From the NCBI RefSeq assembly GCF_000203915.1, contig NC_008392.1, positions 248,001 to 312,000 of the forward strand: a stretch of 64,000 bases of DNA, given 5' to 3'. Shown in pieces: positions 53,898 to 63,540 of this stretch (positions are counted from its first letter, which is position 1; the number at the start of each line of letters is the position of its first letter). Under the pieces are notes generated by a model. It was not told the DNA's origin. It ran no database searches and saw nothing but the letters and a program-made list of their open reading frames with translations. The translations under genes and the position numbers were made by a program. This DNA comes from Burkholderia ambifaria AMMD (GTDB lineage: Bacteria; Pseudomonadota; Gammaproteobacteria; Burkholderiales; Burkholderiaceae).

Positions 53898-54803
53898 ATG
53901 GACAAATTCTCCGCGCTGCGCGCGTTCGTTGAAGTAGCGGAAGCCGGCGGCTTCTCCAGCGCAGGGCGCCGCCTCGATCTCGCCGCTTCGTCGGTGGTGC
54001 GTGCGGTGGACGCACTCGAGGCATCGCTCGGCACCGTGCTGCTGAACCGCACCACGCGACAGGTCACGTTGTCCGATGCGGGCGCCGTCTACTATGCGCG
54101 GGCGAAGCAGCTGCTCGAGGCGCTCGCGGAAGCCGATGCGCTCGTCGCCGATCGCGGCGACGAACCGTCCGGACCGCTGCGGGTGTCCGTGCCGGTCGCG
54201 TACGGCATGCACCGCATCGCACCGCACGTCGGCGCATTCCTCGCGCGCTATCCGAGGCTCGATCTCGATCTGCAACTCACCGACGCACGCGTCGATCTCG
54301 TCACCAGCCGGATCGACGTCGCGATCCGGCTCGGCGAAGCCGCGCCGTCCGCGGAGGTCGTCGCGCGGCAGCTCGGCACGTTCCGGCGGTATGTCGTGGC
54401 GAGCCCCGACTATCTCGACGCGCACGGCACGCCATCGACGCCGGGTGAGCTGGTCGATCATGGCTGCCTGCGCTTTCACTTCGGTGGCGATCAGCAGGCG
54501 TGGTCGTTCGTCGATGCGCGCGGCGCGACGAAGGTGCTCGTCACCGGGCGACTGAAATCGAACCACAGCGAAGTGTTGCGCGCCGCCGCGCTCGATGGCG
54601 GCGGCATCGCGCTGCTGCCCGACTGGCTGGTCGATGCCGACGTCCGGGCGGGCCGCCTGCGCAGGTTGTTCGAACAGTACGACGTCGTGCCCGACGCGGC
54701 ACGCTCGATCGTCACCGCGCTCTACCTGCCGAATCAGCGCGGCTCGAAGCGCGTCACCGCGTTCATCGATTTTGTCGAGGCGCAGGCTCGCACGCCGTGC
54801 TGA
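53898..54803 (+). CDS. LysR-family transcriptional regulator
   Basis: A 301-residue LysR regulator with helix-turn-helix in the first 60 residues (AEAGGFSSAGRRLDLAASSV) and a substrate-binding domain (SVPVAYGMHRIAP). It is divergent from the metallo-hydrolase gene with a 194-base shared region, the classic arrangement for LysR control. The end almost touches the convergent porin gene (18-base gap). Confidence 0.88.
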   Translation: MDKFSALRAFVEVAEAGGFSSAGRRLDLAASSVVRAVDALEASLGTVLLNRTTRQVTLSDAGAVYYARAKQLLEALAEADALVADRGDEPSGPLRVSVPVAYGMHRIAPHVGAFLARYPRLDLDLQLTDARVDLVTSRIDVAIRLGEAAPSAEVVARQLGTFRRYVVASPDYLDAHGTPSTPGELVDHGCLRFHFGGDQQAWSFVDARGATKVLVTGRLKSNHSEVLRAAALDGGGIALLPDWLVDADVRAGRLRRLFEQYDVVPDAARSIVTALYLPNQRGSKRVTAFIDFVEAQARTPC

Positions 54804-54821
54804 ATCGCACGGCATGCGGTG

Positions 54822-56297
54822 TTACCAGCCGAACTTCGCCTCCATGCCGACATAGTCGGCATTGCGCGCCCCGAGCGCGCGAATCGAATCGGCGACCTGG
54901 AAGTGCACGGCTTCGACGGCAAGCGCGACGTTTGCATTGACGAGCCAGTCCACGCGGGCCTGCGCATACATGCCGGTCCACGCACTGCCCTTGCCGGCCG
55001 TGCCGGGCACCGCCGACATCCCTTGCCCGTAGATCGCGTCGGCCGTCGTCGCGCGCCACTGGAAGCCGACCGCGGTCATGACCGTCACGTTGCTGGCCGG
55101 CTTGAACGTCAGCGACGGCTTCACGTGAATCAGGTTGCTGTAGCCGGTGTAGCCGGCGAGCGTGAAGTAATAGCCGTTCGGGAACAGCGGGTTGAAGGTG
55201 CCCATGCGCCCGTCGCCGGGATGCCTGTCGCCCGATGCGCCGTCGAACTGAATGCCGATGCGCGGCGTGCCGGCCGTTTTGGCGAACGTATAGCCGGCCA
55301 GCGTGCCGAATGCCCACGCGCCGATCGTGTCCGGTCCGATGTGCCCGGTCTGGAGCATCGCCTCGGCGTCCCAGTCGAATTGCCCCGATTTGCCCGCGTA
55401 GCGCATGTCGAACACGTCGCGTCGCTCGGTGCCGGCGCCGGCGAGATAGCGCGCATTGTCGCGCGTATAGCGCGACCAGTACGCCGACAGGTCGCCAGGA
55501 CCTGTGCCGCTGCGCTCGACACGCACGCCGTCGAATCTCAGGTGCCGGTTCGACACGTCGTCGAACACCGCGTCGTTGCGGTATTGCACCGGGCGCGTCA
55601 CGTAGCCGATCAGCCGCCATTTGCCGATTTCGTAATTGGCCCACAGCGCGTCGAACGCCTGACGCACGTTCGGCCCGTCGCGCACCGACACGAAGCGCTG
55701 CAAGTCGAATGCCATCTCCTGCCGGCCGATGCGGGTCTTGAAGGTGCCGCCGCCCAACTGATCGACATACGCGACGAACGCCTGTTCGATGTCGAACTGA
55801 TCGCGATCGACCACCCCGACCGTATCCTTGCCGAACGGCCGGGAATCGACGAGCTGGAAGAACGCCTGGAAATGCCCGGCATAGCGCAGATCCGCGTGCA
55901 CGTTCGCACGCTGGATCACGTAATTGTCGTCATGCGCGGCGCCCAGCCCGAACAGCGGCGCATTGTTCAGCTCGAAGCGCTCGCGCAGGTTCGCGCCGAG
56001 CGACAGGTAGGTCGACGGATCGCCGCCCAGCGGGATGTACTTCAACGCGTCGAGCGGCTTGCGCGGCACGCACGGGTTCGCGAGCACCGACCAGTCTTCC
56101 TGCCAGCGATTGAACAGCACCGTGGGCCGCTTCGCGGTGCACGACGTGCCGGCGGCTGGAGCCGCGGCCGTGGCGGGGGCTGGGTCAGATGATGCGTCGG
56201 CGCCGGCCGCCGTACCGGCGTACGTCGCGGCGCCCGCCGCCAGCATGGCGGTCGGCAGGACGCCCCGCCACGCACGTTGCGTCGACCGATGTCCCAT
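54822..56297 (-). CDS. Alginate-export-family outer-membrane porin
   Basis: A 491-residue protein with a signal peptide (AMLAAGAATYAGTAAGA) followed by a Pro/Ala stretch and a beta-barrel of alternating aromatic and polar residues ending in a C-terminal Trp. It matches the AlgE-like alginate export family (PF13372), which includes general substrate channels in many proteobacteria. The start overlaps the stop of the upstream VOC gene (TAATG), so they are co-translated. Likely substrate is a small carboxylate or similar; unknown. Confidence 0.85.
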   Translation of the reverse strand: MGHRSTQRAWRGVLPTAMLAAGAATYAGTAAGADASSDPAPATAAAPAAGTSCTAKRPTVLFNRWQEDWSVLANPCVPRKPLDALKYIPLGGDPSTYLSLGANLRERFELNNAPLFGLGAAHDDNYVIQRANVHADLRYAGHFQAFFQLVDSRPFGKDTVGVVDRDQFDIEQAFVAYVDQLGGGTFKTRIGRQEMAFDLQRFVSVRDGPNVRQAFDALWANYEIGKWRLIGYVTRPVQYRNDAVFDDVSNRHLRFDGVRVERSGTGPGDLSAYWSRYTRDNARYLAGAGTERRDVFDMRYAGKSGQFDWDAEAMLQTGHIGPDTIGAWAFGTLAGYTFAKTAGTPRIGIQFDGASGDRHPGDGRMGTFNPLFPNGYYFTLAGYTGYSNLIHVKPSLTFKPASNVTVMTAVGFQWRATTADAIYGQGMSAVPGTAGKGSAWTGMYAQARVDWLVNANVALAVEAVHFQVADSIRALGARNADYVGMEAKFGW

Positions 56298-57226
56298 TAC
56301 TTCGACCGCGCGTGGATCTCGGCGACATAGCCGCCGGGGAACTGCACGAGCGCCGCGTCGCGGCCATCCGACGCAAACGTCGGCACCAGCACCGTCACGC
56401 CGGCCGCTTGCGCCTGCTTGAGCGTGGCGGCGAGATCGGTCACTTCGTAGCCCGTCATCTCGCGGCCGAACGGGTAAGGCAGACGGCCATCCGTCGCGAG
56501 CACGGTCATCTTGCCGAAGCCCGATTCGATGCGGATGCGGCGGTACGTATCGTTCGGCCGGCCGATCTCGACGCCCGGCGCGTGGCGCACGTCCGACACG
56601 ACCTTGCCGCGCGAGAACGCGACGAAATCGCGCACCAGCTTGTTCGCGCTTTCCGGCGACACGTACACGCGGTTTTCCGGCACCGTCTGCAGCGCATCGT
56701 AGTGCGGCGCTTCGGTATGCCAGTACAGTTGCATGTTCACGCCGCCCGGCCAGCGGATGATCGCATCGCGGCCGATCGGGTCCGGGAACGTGTCGACGAT
56801 CACGTCCGCGCCGTGCGCGCGCGCCGACTTCACCGCGACGTCCATGTCGGTGACGAGATAACCGGTGCGTTCCTCGCAGAACGGATACGGAATCGGCGTC
56901 TTGAAGCCGAACACCGACACCGTGCCGACCGGCGTGAGCACGAGCTGCGACATCGTCTGGCTCGGCGTCGGCGTGACCTGGAACACGCCCTGCTTCGACT
57001 TCTTGCCGCCGAACGTCGCGACGAAGCTGTCGGTAAAGCGGTCGAAATCTTCCGGCGCGACGCAGACGTGCGTGGTGTCGTATTGCGGGCCGACCGTGAC
57101 GGCCGGTACACGCCCGGATGCGGACTCGACCAGACGCGTCGTATCGGCGTGGGCCGGCGCGTTCGCCAGCAATGCGCCGAATACGGCCGTCGTCAGCAAT
57201 ACCTGTCGCAACTTCAGTGCAATCAT
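56297..57226 (-). CDS. Exported glyoxalase/VOC-superfamily protein
   Basis: A 309-residue protein with a Sec signal (KLRQVLLTTAVFGALLANA, cleavage after AHA) and two VOC-type beta-alpha-beta units (about 60-180 and 185-309), with repeated TPIPYPF and GRLPYPFGREMTGYEV segments. VOC proteins bind metals for glyoxalase or dioxygenase chemistry; the ligand set here is unclear, so activity is uncertain. AAGGAG precedes ATG 57226. It is followed by the porin gene with overlapping stop and start, suggesting an uptake/processing pair in the cell envelope. Confidence 0.8.
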   Translation of the reverse strand: MIALKLRQVLLTTAVFGALLANAPAHADTTRLVESASGRVPAVTVGPQYDTTHVCVAPEDFDRFTDSFVATFGGKKSKQGVFQVTPTPSQTMSQLVLTPVGTVSVFGFKTPIPYPFCEERTGYLVTDMDVAVKSARAHGADVIVDTFPDPIGRDAIIRWPGGVNMQLYWHTEAPHYDALQTVPENRVYVSPESANKLVRDFVAFSRGKVVSDVRHAPGVEIGRPNDTYRRIRIESGFGKMTVLATDGRLPYPFGREMTGYEVTDLAATLKQAQAAGVTVLVPTFASDGRDAALVQFPGGYVAEIHARSK

Positions 57227-57375
57227 CGAGTTCTCCTTGAGCTTGCCGACAGGCATGCTGCCCGTGTGGCGATTCGAAACAGACTAGTGAAGGCGGGCCT
57301 GAATGTCATGGCGGCATCCTGAATTGTTCTGAATATGCCGCGCGGGCTGCGCAACTTCCTCGATAACGCCCGCCG

Positions 57376-57990
57376 TCACGCCGGCATCGGCAAACCCAGC
57401 CGCCAGCTCAGATTCCCGCGCGCGCGCGCCTCGCAGCGCGTGTAGAAGAAATCGGTCAGATAGATGCGCGGGCGTTCGAGCAGCCCGCGCAGGATCGCAC
57501 GTTCAAGACGGTCGTAAGCGCGGTCGTCGAGATCCGGGCGCTCGGCGCGCAGGCGCCGCCCGTCTTCGCGAAACCGGCTGCGAGACGCACCGAGCACGGC
57601 CAGATCGATGTCGCACACGAAACGGGTATCCGGTTCCGCGGCAGGGCCCGCGTGGTTGGTCGCGCGAATCATCGCGCAGACAAGGTCGCACGCGCGGATG
57701 CGTCCATCCGCCTGGCGCCGGAACCAGTCGGCGCTACGCTGCTCGTTATCCTGCGCGCCGGGGACGAAGATCACGTCATGGAACCACAGCGCGAGCTCGA
57801 CGGCCTCCGGTTCGGGAATCGCGCCGCGCGCGAGGTCGAGATGGCGCAAGCAGCGCCGTACATGCAACAGCGTATGGTAGTGGCGCGCCGGCTCCGCATA
57901 GCATCGCGCCAGCATGCGATAGACATCCTCGGCACGTGCGCCGCCGCAGCATGACCACAACGCAACGAATCGCGCCTGCGTCCGGTTCAC
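57376..57990 (-). CDS. HD-superfamily phosphohydrolase-like protein
   Basis: A 204-residue predicted metal-dependent phosphohydrolase. The HD dyad is intact (H71-D72 in LWFHDVIF) with upstream His ligands (HYHTLLH) and a downstream Asp in CDIDLAVLG. Such small HD proteins are common and have no assigned substrate. It lies close to a patatin gene on the same strand but is separated by 63 bases. No signal peptide. Confidence 0.82.
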   Translation of the reverse strand: MNRTQARFVALWSCCGGARAEDVYRMLARCYAEPARHYHTLLHVRRCLRHLDLARGAIPEPEAVELALWFHDVIFVPGAQDNEQRSADWFRRQADGRIRACDLVCAMIRATNHAGPAAEPDTRFVCDIDLAVLGASRSRFREDGRRLRAERPDLDDRAYDRLERAILRGLLERPRIYLTDFFYTRCEARARGNLSWRLGLPMPA

Positions 57991-58053
57991 GTTCGCTCCT
58001 TGGCGCGGGGCGCCCGCGCACGATCGCCCCAGGCCGACATTAGCGCGATGCGC

Positions 58054-59103
58054 TCAGAAAAATTCCCTGCGAATGTCGATGCTGGACCGCTGCCCGATGT
58101 TGCCGTAATGATGCGCGAGCCACGCGTCCGCTTCGCGCCGTCCGTGGTCACGCAGCTCGCTCAGGAATCCCCAGTCCGCGTTGTACTTGCTCGATACGCT
58201 CAATGCGCTCAGCGCGTCGTCCGCGCGAATCGAATGGATCAGCATTTCCTTCATGTCGCCGCGCTTGACCGTGCCGTCCCGGATCAGGTCGGTGACGAAC
58301 GCGATGGCGCGCATCTCGCGCATCAGCGACGAATTGAAACTGATCTCGCTGATACGGTTGAGAATCTCCGCGGCCGTGATGGGTACACCACGGCGCACGA
58401 GCGGATTGATGTGCACGATCACGACGTCGCGCGTCGCGCAGTTGTAGATCAGCGGATAGATGGCCGGATTGCCCATGTAGCCGCCGTCCCAGTAGTACTC
58501 GCCATCGATCGACACCGCCTGGAACAGGGTCGGCACGCATGCCGACGCAAGCACCGCGTCGGCACTGACATCCTCGCCCGTGAAGATGCGGATCTTCCCG
58601 GTCTCCACGTTGGTGGCGCTCAGGTACAACCGGATCGGACAGTGCTTGCGCAGCGCGTCGAAGTCGACCCGGCGCTCGAGCACCTCGCGCAGCGGATTCA
58701 GGTTGTTCGGATTGAACTGATAGGGCGAGAAAATGCGCAGCATCATGTCGGCGAACGCATAAATCGGCGAATGATCGAGCCCGAAGCTGTGCGTGCCCTT
58801 CAGCCACGGCGCCCAGCGCAGCGGGTTGTAGTGCTCCGCCGATTTCGCGACGGCCTCCCAGAAGTCGTGCAGCGCTTGGCGCGCACCGTCCTCGCCGCCC
58901 TGCAGCAGCCCGTACGCGAGTACCGTGGCGTTCATCGCGCCGGCGCTGGTGGCGCTGACGCCCTCGATGTCGAGCCTGCCGTCTTCGATCAGCCGGTCGA
59001 GCACGCCCCACGTGAAGGCGCCGTGCATCCCGCCGCCCTGCAACGCCAGCGCGACCGGTTTGCGCGGGACATCGCGGTGACGTCTTGTATGCGTGATTGT
59101 CAT
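58054..59103 (-). CDS. Patatin-like phospholipase
   Basis: A 349-residue patatin. The oxyanion hole GGGMHGAF (23-30), the nucleophile Ser53 and the catalytic Asp in YWDGGYMGN are present. The nucleophile elbow reads ATSAG instead of the usual GxSxG, with Ala replacing the first Gly. It is a lipid acyl hydrolase in cytoplasm or at the membrane; several Burkholderia patatins are linked to storage-lipid or polyhydroxyalkanoate granules. No partner gene tells which. It precedes the HD gene on the same strand. Confidence 0.88.
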   Translation of the reverse strand: MTITHTRRHRDVPRKPVALALQGGGMHGAFTWGVLDRLIEDGRLDIEGVSATSAGAMNATVLAYGLLQGGEDGARQALHDFWEAVAKSAEHYNPLRWAPWLKGTHSFGLDHSPIYAFADMMLRIFSPYQFNPNNLNPLREVLERRVDFDALRKHCPIRLYLSATNVETGKIRIFTGEDVSADAVLASACVPTLFQAVSIDGEYYWDGGYMGNPAIYPLIYNCATRDVVIVHINPLVRRGVPITAAEILNRISEISFNSSLMREMRAIAFVTDLIRDGTVKRGDMKEMLIHSIRADDALSALSVSSKYNADWGFLSELRDHGRREADAWLAHHYGNIGQRSSIDIRREFF

Positions 59104-59179
59104 GCCCGTCTCCTCAAGCAGCGGCGGGGCGCGCGCGGCACGCGGTCACACGATGCATCGTCGTGCGCCGCGGGCCCGT

Positions 59180-62100
59180 TCATCCCGCGCGCGCGCCCAA
59201 TGCATCCAGCAGCGTTTTGGCCTCTCGCAGGTCGCTCGTGTCGAAGCCTTCCGTGAACCACGCGTACACCTCGGACAGCGCTTGCGTTGCCTCCGCGGTC
59301 TTTCCCTGTCGTTGCAACAGCCTGGCGAGGTCGGACGCCGCCCGCAATTCCAGCGCCCTGGCACCCTGCTGGCGCGCCCGCGCGATCGCCTTGTGAAGGC
59401 AGTCCACCGCTTCGTCGTCGCGTTCGGGTGCCGCGCCTTCGTTGCCCGCACCGTCAGCCAGATAAATTCCGGTGAGCCGGTACACCTCGGCCTCGTAGCA
59501 ATGCTCGCCGGATTGCTCGACGATCGCCCTGGCCTCTTCGAGCATGCTCAGTGCCGAGCGCTTGTCGCCCGCGCGCCAGTAACTGTCGGCGAGCAACGCG
59601 AGCGAATAAGGACGCTGGTCCTCGCCGCCGGCTGCCCGCTGCGCGTCGAGGCCCAGCCGCATCTGCGCGATGCCGTCCTCGAGGTTTCCCTGCGCGCTCA
59701 TCGCCCAGCCTCGCAGCACCGTTCCCCATGCGAGCCAGTACGGCAACCCGTGCTCGGTCGATACCGCGATGACCGCGTCCGCGCGCTCGGCGACAAGCAG
59801 CGGCTCGCGCCGCAGTTGGTGCAAGTGCGCGGTGTAGGTCAGGCTGAACGCCAGGGAAGGCCCGTAAGAAAGGCTCCGCGCGAGCGCCAGTGCTTCGACG
59901 CTGCAGTCGAGCGCCTGATCGGGATACCCCTGAATCCACAGGGTCAGCACGAGGAAGCTGAGCGCCCGGATGCCGGGATCGACGCCGTGCGCGAACACGT
60001 GCGCCTGATGCTGCTCCGGGTCGTAGATCGCGCGGGCCTGCTCCAGATGCGTGCGAGCCGCAGTGAATTCGCCCTGCAGAAAGAAGCACGACCCCAGTGC
60101 GCTATGTGCCTCGATGAGGAAGCCCGGATCGTTCGCGTCCCGGGCCGTTTCGAGCATCTGCTTGCCCAGCTCGGTCGCGAGCGCATACTCGCCGCGCACC
60201 ACGTGATGCATCCGCAATCCCAGCTGCGTCGCGAAGCGCGGCGATGCCTCGCCGGTCCGCTCGCACAGCTCGAGCGCGCGCGTATAGACTGCGCCCACCT
60301 CGGTCGCGCCATACCCGCGCACGTCCATCAGGACCGGCCCGAGGGAAAGCAGCAGTGTCAGCTCCCAATGCGCACGCACGGGCGTGTCGGGCAAGCCCTT
60401 CAGCAGCGCCAGCGCCGCGCCGAGATGATTCATCGCATCGTGATGCGCGGCATGGCGCAACGCCTGCTGGGCCGCACGATGCAGGTATTCGACCGCCTTC
60501 GGAATGTTGCCGCTCTGGCTGTAGTGATGCGCAAGCTCGCTGCAGTAATCGGCGATGCGCGTCGGGAACAGCATCTCGATCGCCTGCGCGGTGCGCTCGT
60601 GCAGCGTGGTACGCCGCTCCGTGAGCAACGAGCGCCCGGCCACTTCCTGGGTCAGCGCGTGCTTGAACGAATAATTGACTTCGGGAAAGGCAGGACGCTC
60701 GTAGATGAACTCCGCCGCTTCCAGATGCGCGAGCAGGCGCCGCAGTTCGTCGTCCCGTGCCGGCGCCTCGCCGCAAATGCGCCGGATCAGGCTGAACGGA
60801 AACTCGTGGCCGATCACGGCGAGTGCCTGCAGCAGTTCCTTTTCGTCGAGCGGCAGCCGGTCGATTCGCGCAGCCAGCACGCCCTGCACGGTGGTGGGAA
60901 TGTGCAGCGTCGCCGGGGTCTCGTCGATCCGATAGCGGCCGGCCTCGCCGAGCAGCGACTTCTCCTCGACGAGCGTCTGGACCACTTCCTCCATGAAGAA
61001 CGGGTTGCCTTCCGTCTTCTCCAGAATGAGCTGCTTCAGCGGCACGAGCGAGCGATCCTCGCCGAGCAGCGCCGTGAGCAATCCCTGAGCATCCGACGGG
61101 CCCAGCGGTTCGAGCCGCAACGTGCTCCAGTGCGCCGCGCCGGCCCACGCGGGCCGATACTCGGGCCGGTAGTTCACCAGGAGCAGGATGCGCGCGTCGG
61201 GCACGTGGTCGATCAGGTACGTGAGGAAGGCTTCCGTTTCACGGTCGAGCCATTGCAGATCCTCGAACAGCAGATGGAGCGGCTGATTCCGGCTCTCGCG
61301 CACGAGCAGCTGCCTGATCGCGTCGAAGGTGCGCTCGCGCCGGATCTGCGGATCCATCTCGGCGAGCACCGGGCCGCCTTCACCGATACCCAGCAGATAG
61401 AGGACGTACGGCACGAGATCCTCGAAACTGCGCTCGAGCGTGAGCGCCTTGCCGATGACCTTTTCCCGGCAGCGCCGCTCGTCGTCCTGGGTCGTGATCT
61501 GGAAATAATTCTTCAGGAGTTCGATGAGCGGCAGATTCGGAAACGCCTTGCCGTGCGATACCGAGAACGTCTCCAGCACCAGCGCGCCGCGCCGCGAACG
61601 CTCCTTGAACTCGTGGAACAGGCGCGACTTGCCGACGCCGGCTTCCCCCACCACGCCGACCACGCGTCCGTGCCCGGCCCGCATGGTGTCCAGCGCGCGG
61701 TTCAGGTGCTCCATTTCCGTTTCGCGGCCGACGAACCGCGCGAGGCCGCGGTGCGCCGCCAGTTGCAGGCGCGTGCGCAACGCGCCCAGGCCCAGCACCT
61801 CGTAGACGCACAGCGGCGCGGGAATGCCCTTGAGCTGCGTCGCGCCCAGCGCCTTGAATTCGAAATAGCCCTCGGCCAGCTTGTGGGTCGACTCGCTGAC
61901 GAGAATCGACGTCGGCGCCGCGATGCCTTCGATCCGCGACGCGATGTGGATCGTGTGCCCGAGCGGATCGTACTCGGTGTGCAAGTCGTCGGTGCGGATC
62001 GAACGGACGACGACCTCGCCCGTGTGAACGCCGACGCGAATCTGCAGAGGAATGCCTTCCTGCAGACGAATGCGGTCGCCATGCTGACGCATCGCCTGCT

Positions 62101-62635
62101 GCATGCGCAACGCGGCGAAGAGCGCGCGCTGCGCATGGTCTTCGTGGGCGATCGGTGCGCCGAACAGCGCGAGGATGCCGTCGCCGAGCGATTTCGCTAC
62201 ATACCCCTCGTAGTAATGGACCGCCTCCATCATCAGCTCGACCACGGGCACGATCAGGCGATGCGCCACTTCGGGATCGAGATCGTGGATCAGCGCGGTC
62301 GACCCGGCCATGTCGGCAAACAGCGCGGTCACGGTCTTGCGCTCGCCGGCGGGTTCGCCGCGCGCTTCCATCGCCGCGTGTTCGGCGCGGATCCGCTCGG
62401 CAAGATGATCGGGCGTGTAATGAACGGGAGTCGGCGGGAGCTCGGTAGCCGATGGCCGGGAAGGCGGCGGCGCGGCAGCGGTCGTCTCGAGCGACGCTCC
62501 GCAATTGCTGCAGAAGCGGGCCGCGGGGTCGGCGTCATGTCCGCATTGCGGGCACGTGCGGGACAGCACGGCCTGACATTCCTGGCAGAACCTCGCACCG
62601 GGAGGATTCTCGGACCCGCATAGTGTGCAGCGCAT
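59180..62635 (-). CDS. Zinc-ribbon/adenylate-guanylate cyclase/AAA ATPase/TPR protein
   Basis: A 1151-residue multi-domain signalling protein. The N-terminus has two zinc-ribbon units (CTLCGSENPPGARFCQEC and CPQCGHDADPAARFCSNC types). A class III cyclase domain follows (about 90-270) with metal-binding Asps in LFADMAGS and KSLGDGILALFG and a LKGIPAPLCVYEV end. A P-loop ATPase (GEAGVGKSRL, near 330) with LLLVNYRPE follows, then TPR-like repeats to the C-terminus. The start at 62635 has GAGAGG upstream. Proteins with this layout are large regulatory cyclases, with unclear ligand. It is between the patatin gene and hutC but has no clear operon partner. Confidence 0.88.
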   Translation of the reverse strand: MRCTLCGSENPPGARFCQECQAVLSRTCPQCGHDADPAARFCSNCGASLETTAAAPPPSRPSATELPPTPVHYTPDHLAERIRAEHAAMEARGEPAGERKTVTALFADMAGSTALIHDLDPEVAHRLIVPVVELMMEAVHYYEGYVAKSLGDGILALFGAPIAHEDHAQRALFAALRMQQAMRQHGDRIRLQEGIPLQIRVGVHTGEVVVRSIRTDDLHTEYDPLGHTIHIASRIEGIAAPTSILVSESTHKLAEGYFEFKALGATQLKGIPAPLCVYEVLGLGALRTRLQLAAHRGLARFVGRETEMEHLNRALDTMRAGHGRVVGVVGEAGVGKSRLFHEFKERSRRGALVLETFSVSHGKAFPNLPLIELLKNYFQITTQDDERRCREKVIGKALTLERSFEDLVPYVLYLLGIGEGGPVLAEMDPQIRRERTFDAIRQLLVRESRNQPLHLLFEDLQWLDRETEAFLTYLIDHVPDARILLLVNYRPEYRPAWAGAAHWSTLRLEPLGPSDAQGLLTALLGEDRSLVPLKQLILEKTEGNPFFMEEVVQTLVEEKSLLGEAGRYRIDETPATLHIPTTVQGVLAARIDRLPLDEKELLQALAVIGHEFPFSLIRRICGEAPARDDELRRLLAHLEAAEFIYERPAFPEVNYSFKHALTQEVAGRSLLTERRTTLHERTAQAIEMLFPTRIADYCSELAHHYSQSGNIPKAVEYLHRAAQQALRHAAHHDAMNHLGAALALLKGLPDTPVRAHWELTLLLSLGPVLMDVRGYGATEVGAVYTRALELCERTGEASPRFATQLGLRMHHVVRGEYALATELGKQMLETARDANDPGFLIEAHSALGSCFFLQGEFTAARTHLEQARAIYDPEQHQAHVFAHGVDPGIRALSFLVLTLWIQGYPDQALDCSVEALALARSLSYGPSLAFSLTYTAHLHQLRREPLLVAERADAVIAVSTEHGLPYWLAWGTVLRGWAMSAQGNLEDGIAQMRLGLDAQRAAGGEDQRPYSLALLADSYWRAGDKRSALSMLEEARAIVEQSGEHCYEAEVYRLTGIYLADGAGNEGAAPERDDEAVDCLHKAIARARQQGARALELRAASDLARLLQRQGKTAEATQALSEVYAWFTEGFDTSDLREAKTLLDALGARAG

Positions 62636-62723
62636 AAAACCCTCTCTTCCTGCCAAGGGTCGACCTCAAAACATTATGCGCCACTCTCCGCGGGTATTCA
62701 GGGCCAACCGGCACCAGTTAACC

Positions 62724-63479
62724 CTACATCTTCCCCGCCAGATGGAACCGCGATGCCGGATGCCACAGCCTCACCGACGTGGCGACCTGCTCGCCGACCC
62801 ATGTGCGGCGCCGCAATAGCAGACACGGTTCGCCGATCTCCATGACGAGATGCCGACGCACCTGCGCATTCGGCTTCTCCGCGTAGATCCGGAACTCCGC
62901 GCGCTGGATCGGCGCGAGCCGCACCATGTAGTGATTCGGCGTCTCGAGCGTGAAATCCTGCTCCAGGTAGTCGGGAAACAACGCCGGATTCACGTAGCGA
63001 TCCTCGAACTGGATCGGCTCGTCCTCCTCGTAATGCACGATGCGCGAATGAAACACGGGCCCCGTGCGAAGCGCCAGCGCCTCGATCGCCTCCGGCTCGA
63101 CGCTACGCTCCAGCAGCAACACGCGCGCGCTGTGCCGATGACCGCGTTCGGCAATCTCGTCCGCGATGTTGCGGATCTCCAGCACCGTCGATTCGTAATG
63201 CCGGCGCTCGACGAACGTGCCGGCGCCCTGGATGCGCGTCAGCACGCGCTCGGTGGTCAGCTCGCGCAGCGCGCGCGACACCGTCATCCGTGCGACGCCG
63301 AATTCCTTGACCAGCTCGGCCTCGGTCGGAATCGCGCCGCCGGGCTTCCAGTCGCCCTTCGCGATCCGCTCGACGACGTAGCGCTTGATCTGCTGGTACG
63401 CCGGCAGCGCGCGTGCCGGCACGTCGTCGCCCGACGTGCCCGCCCGACGCGCCGGTGTGTATCGTTCCGTTTCGTTCAT
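62724..63479 (-). CDS. hutC: GntR/UTRA-family histidine utilisation repressor
   Basis: A 251-residue GntR-family regulator with an N-terminal winged helix (about 27-95, TEAELVKEFGVARMTVSRAL) and a UTRA ligand-binding domain (LLERSVEPEAIEALALR, RIVHYEEDEPIQFEDRYVN). It matches HutC, which binds urocanate and represses hut genes. ATG 63479 (MNETERY) is chosen; the frame opens upstream without support. It follows the hutH-like gene on the same strand by 61 bases, so the pair is probably one unit. Confidence 0.85.
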   Translation of the reverse strand: MNETERYTPARRAGTSGDDVPARALPAYQQIKRYVVERIAKGDWKPGGAIPTEAELVKEFGVARMTVSRALRELTTERVLTRIQGAGTFVERRHYESTVLEIRNIADEIAERGHRHSARVLLLERSVEPEAIEALALRTGPVFHSRIVHYEEDEPIQFEDRYVNPALFPDYLEQDFTLETPNHYMVRLAPIQRAEFRIYAEKPNAQVRRHLVMEIGEPCLLLRRRTWVGEQVATSVRLWHPASRFHLAGKM

Positions 63480-63540
63480 GCGCCCTCGACCGATTGAAGG
63501 TTGGATGCCCCGCCGCCCATCGCCCGTCACCCGCGCGCCG

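Noticed and set aside
59093..62623. 1176-codon plus-strand open frame
   Set aside because: It is antisense to the cyclase/ATPase gene, is Arg/Gln/His-rich and has no family features; long antisense frames are expected in high-GC DNA.
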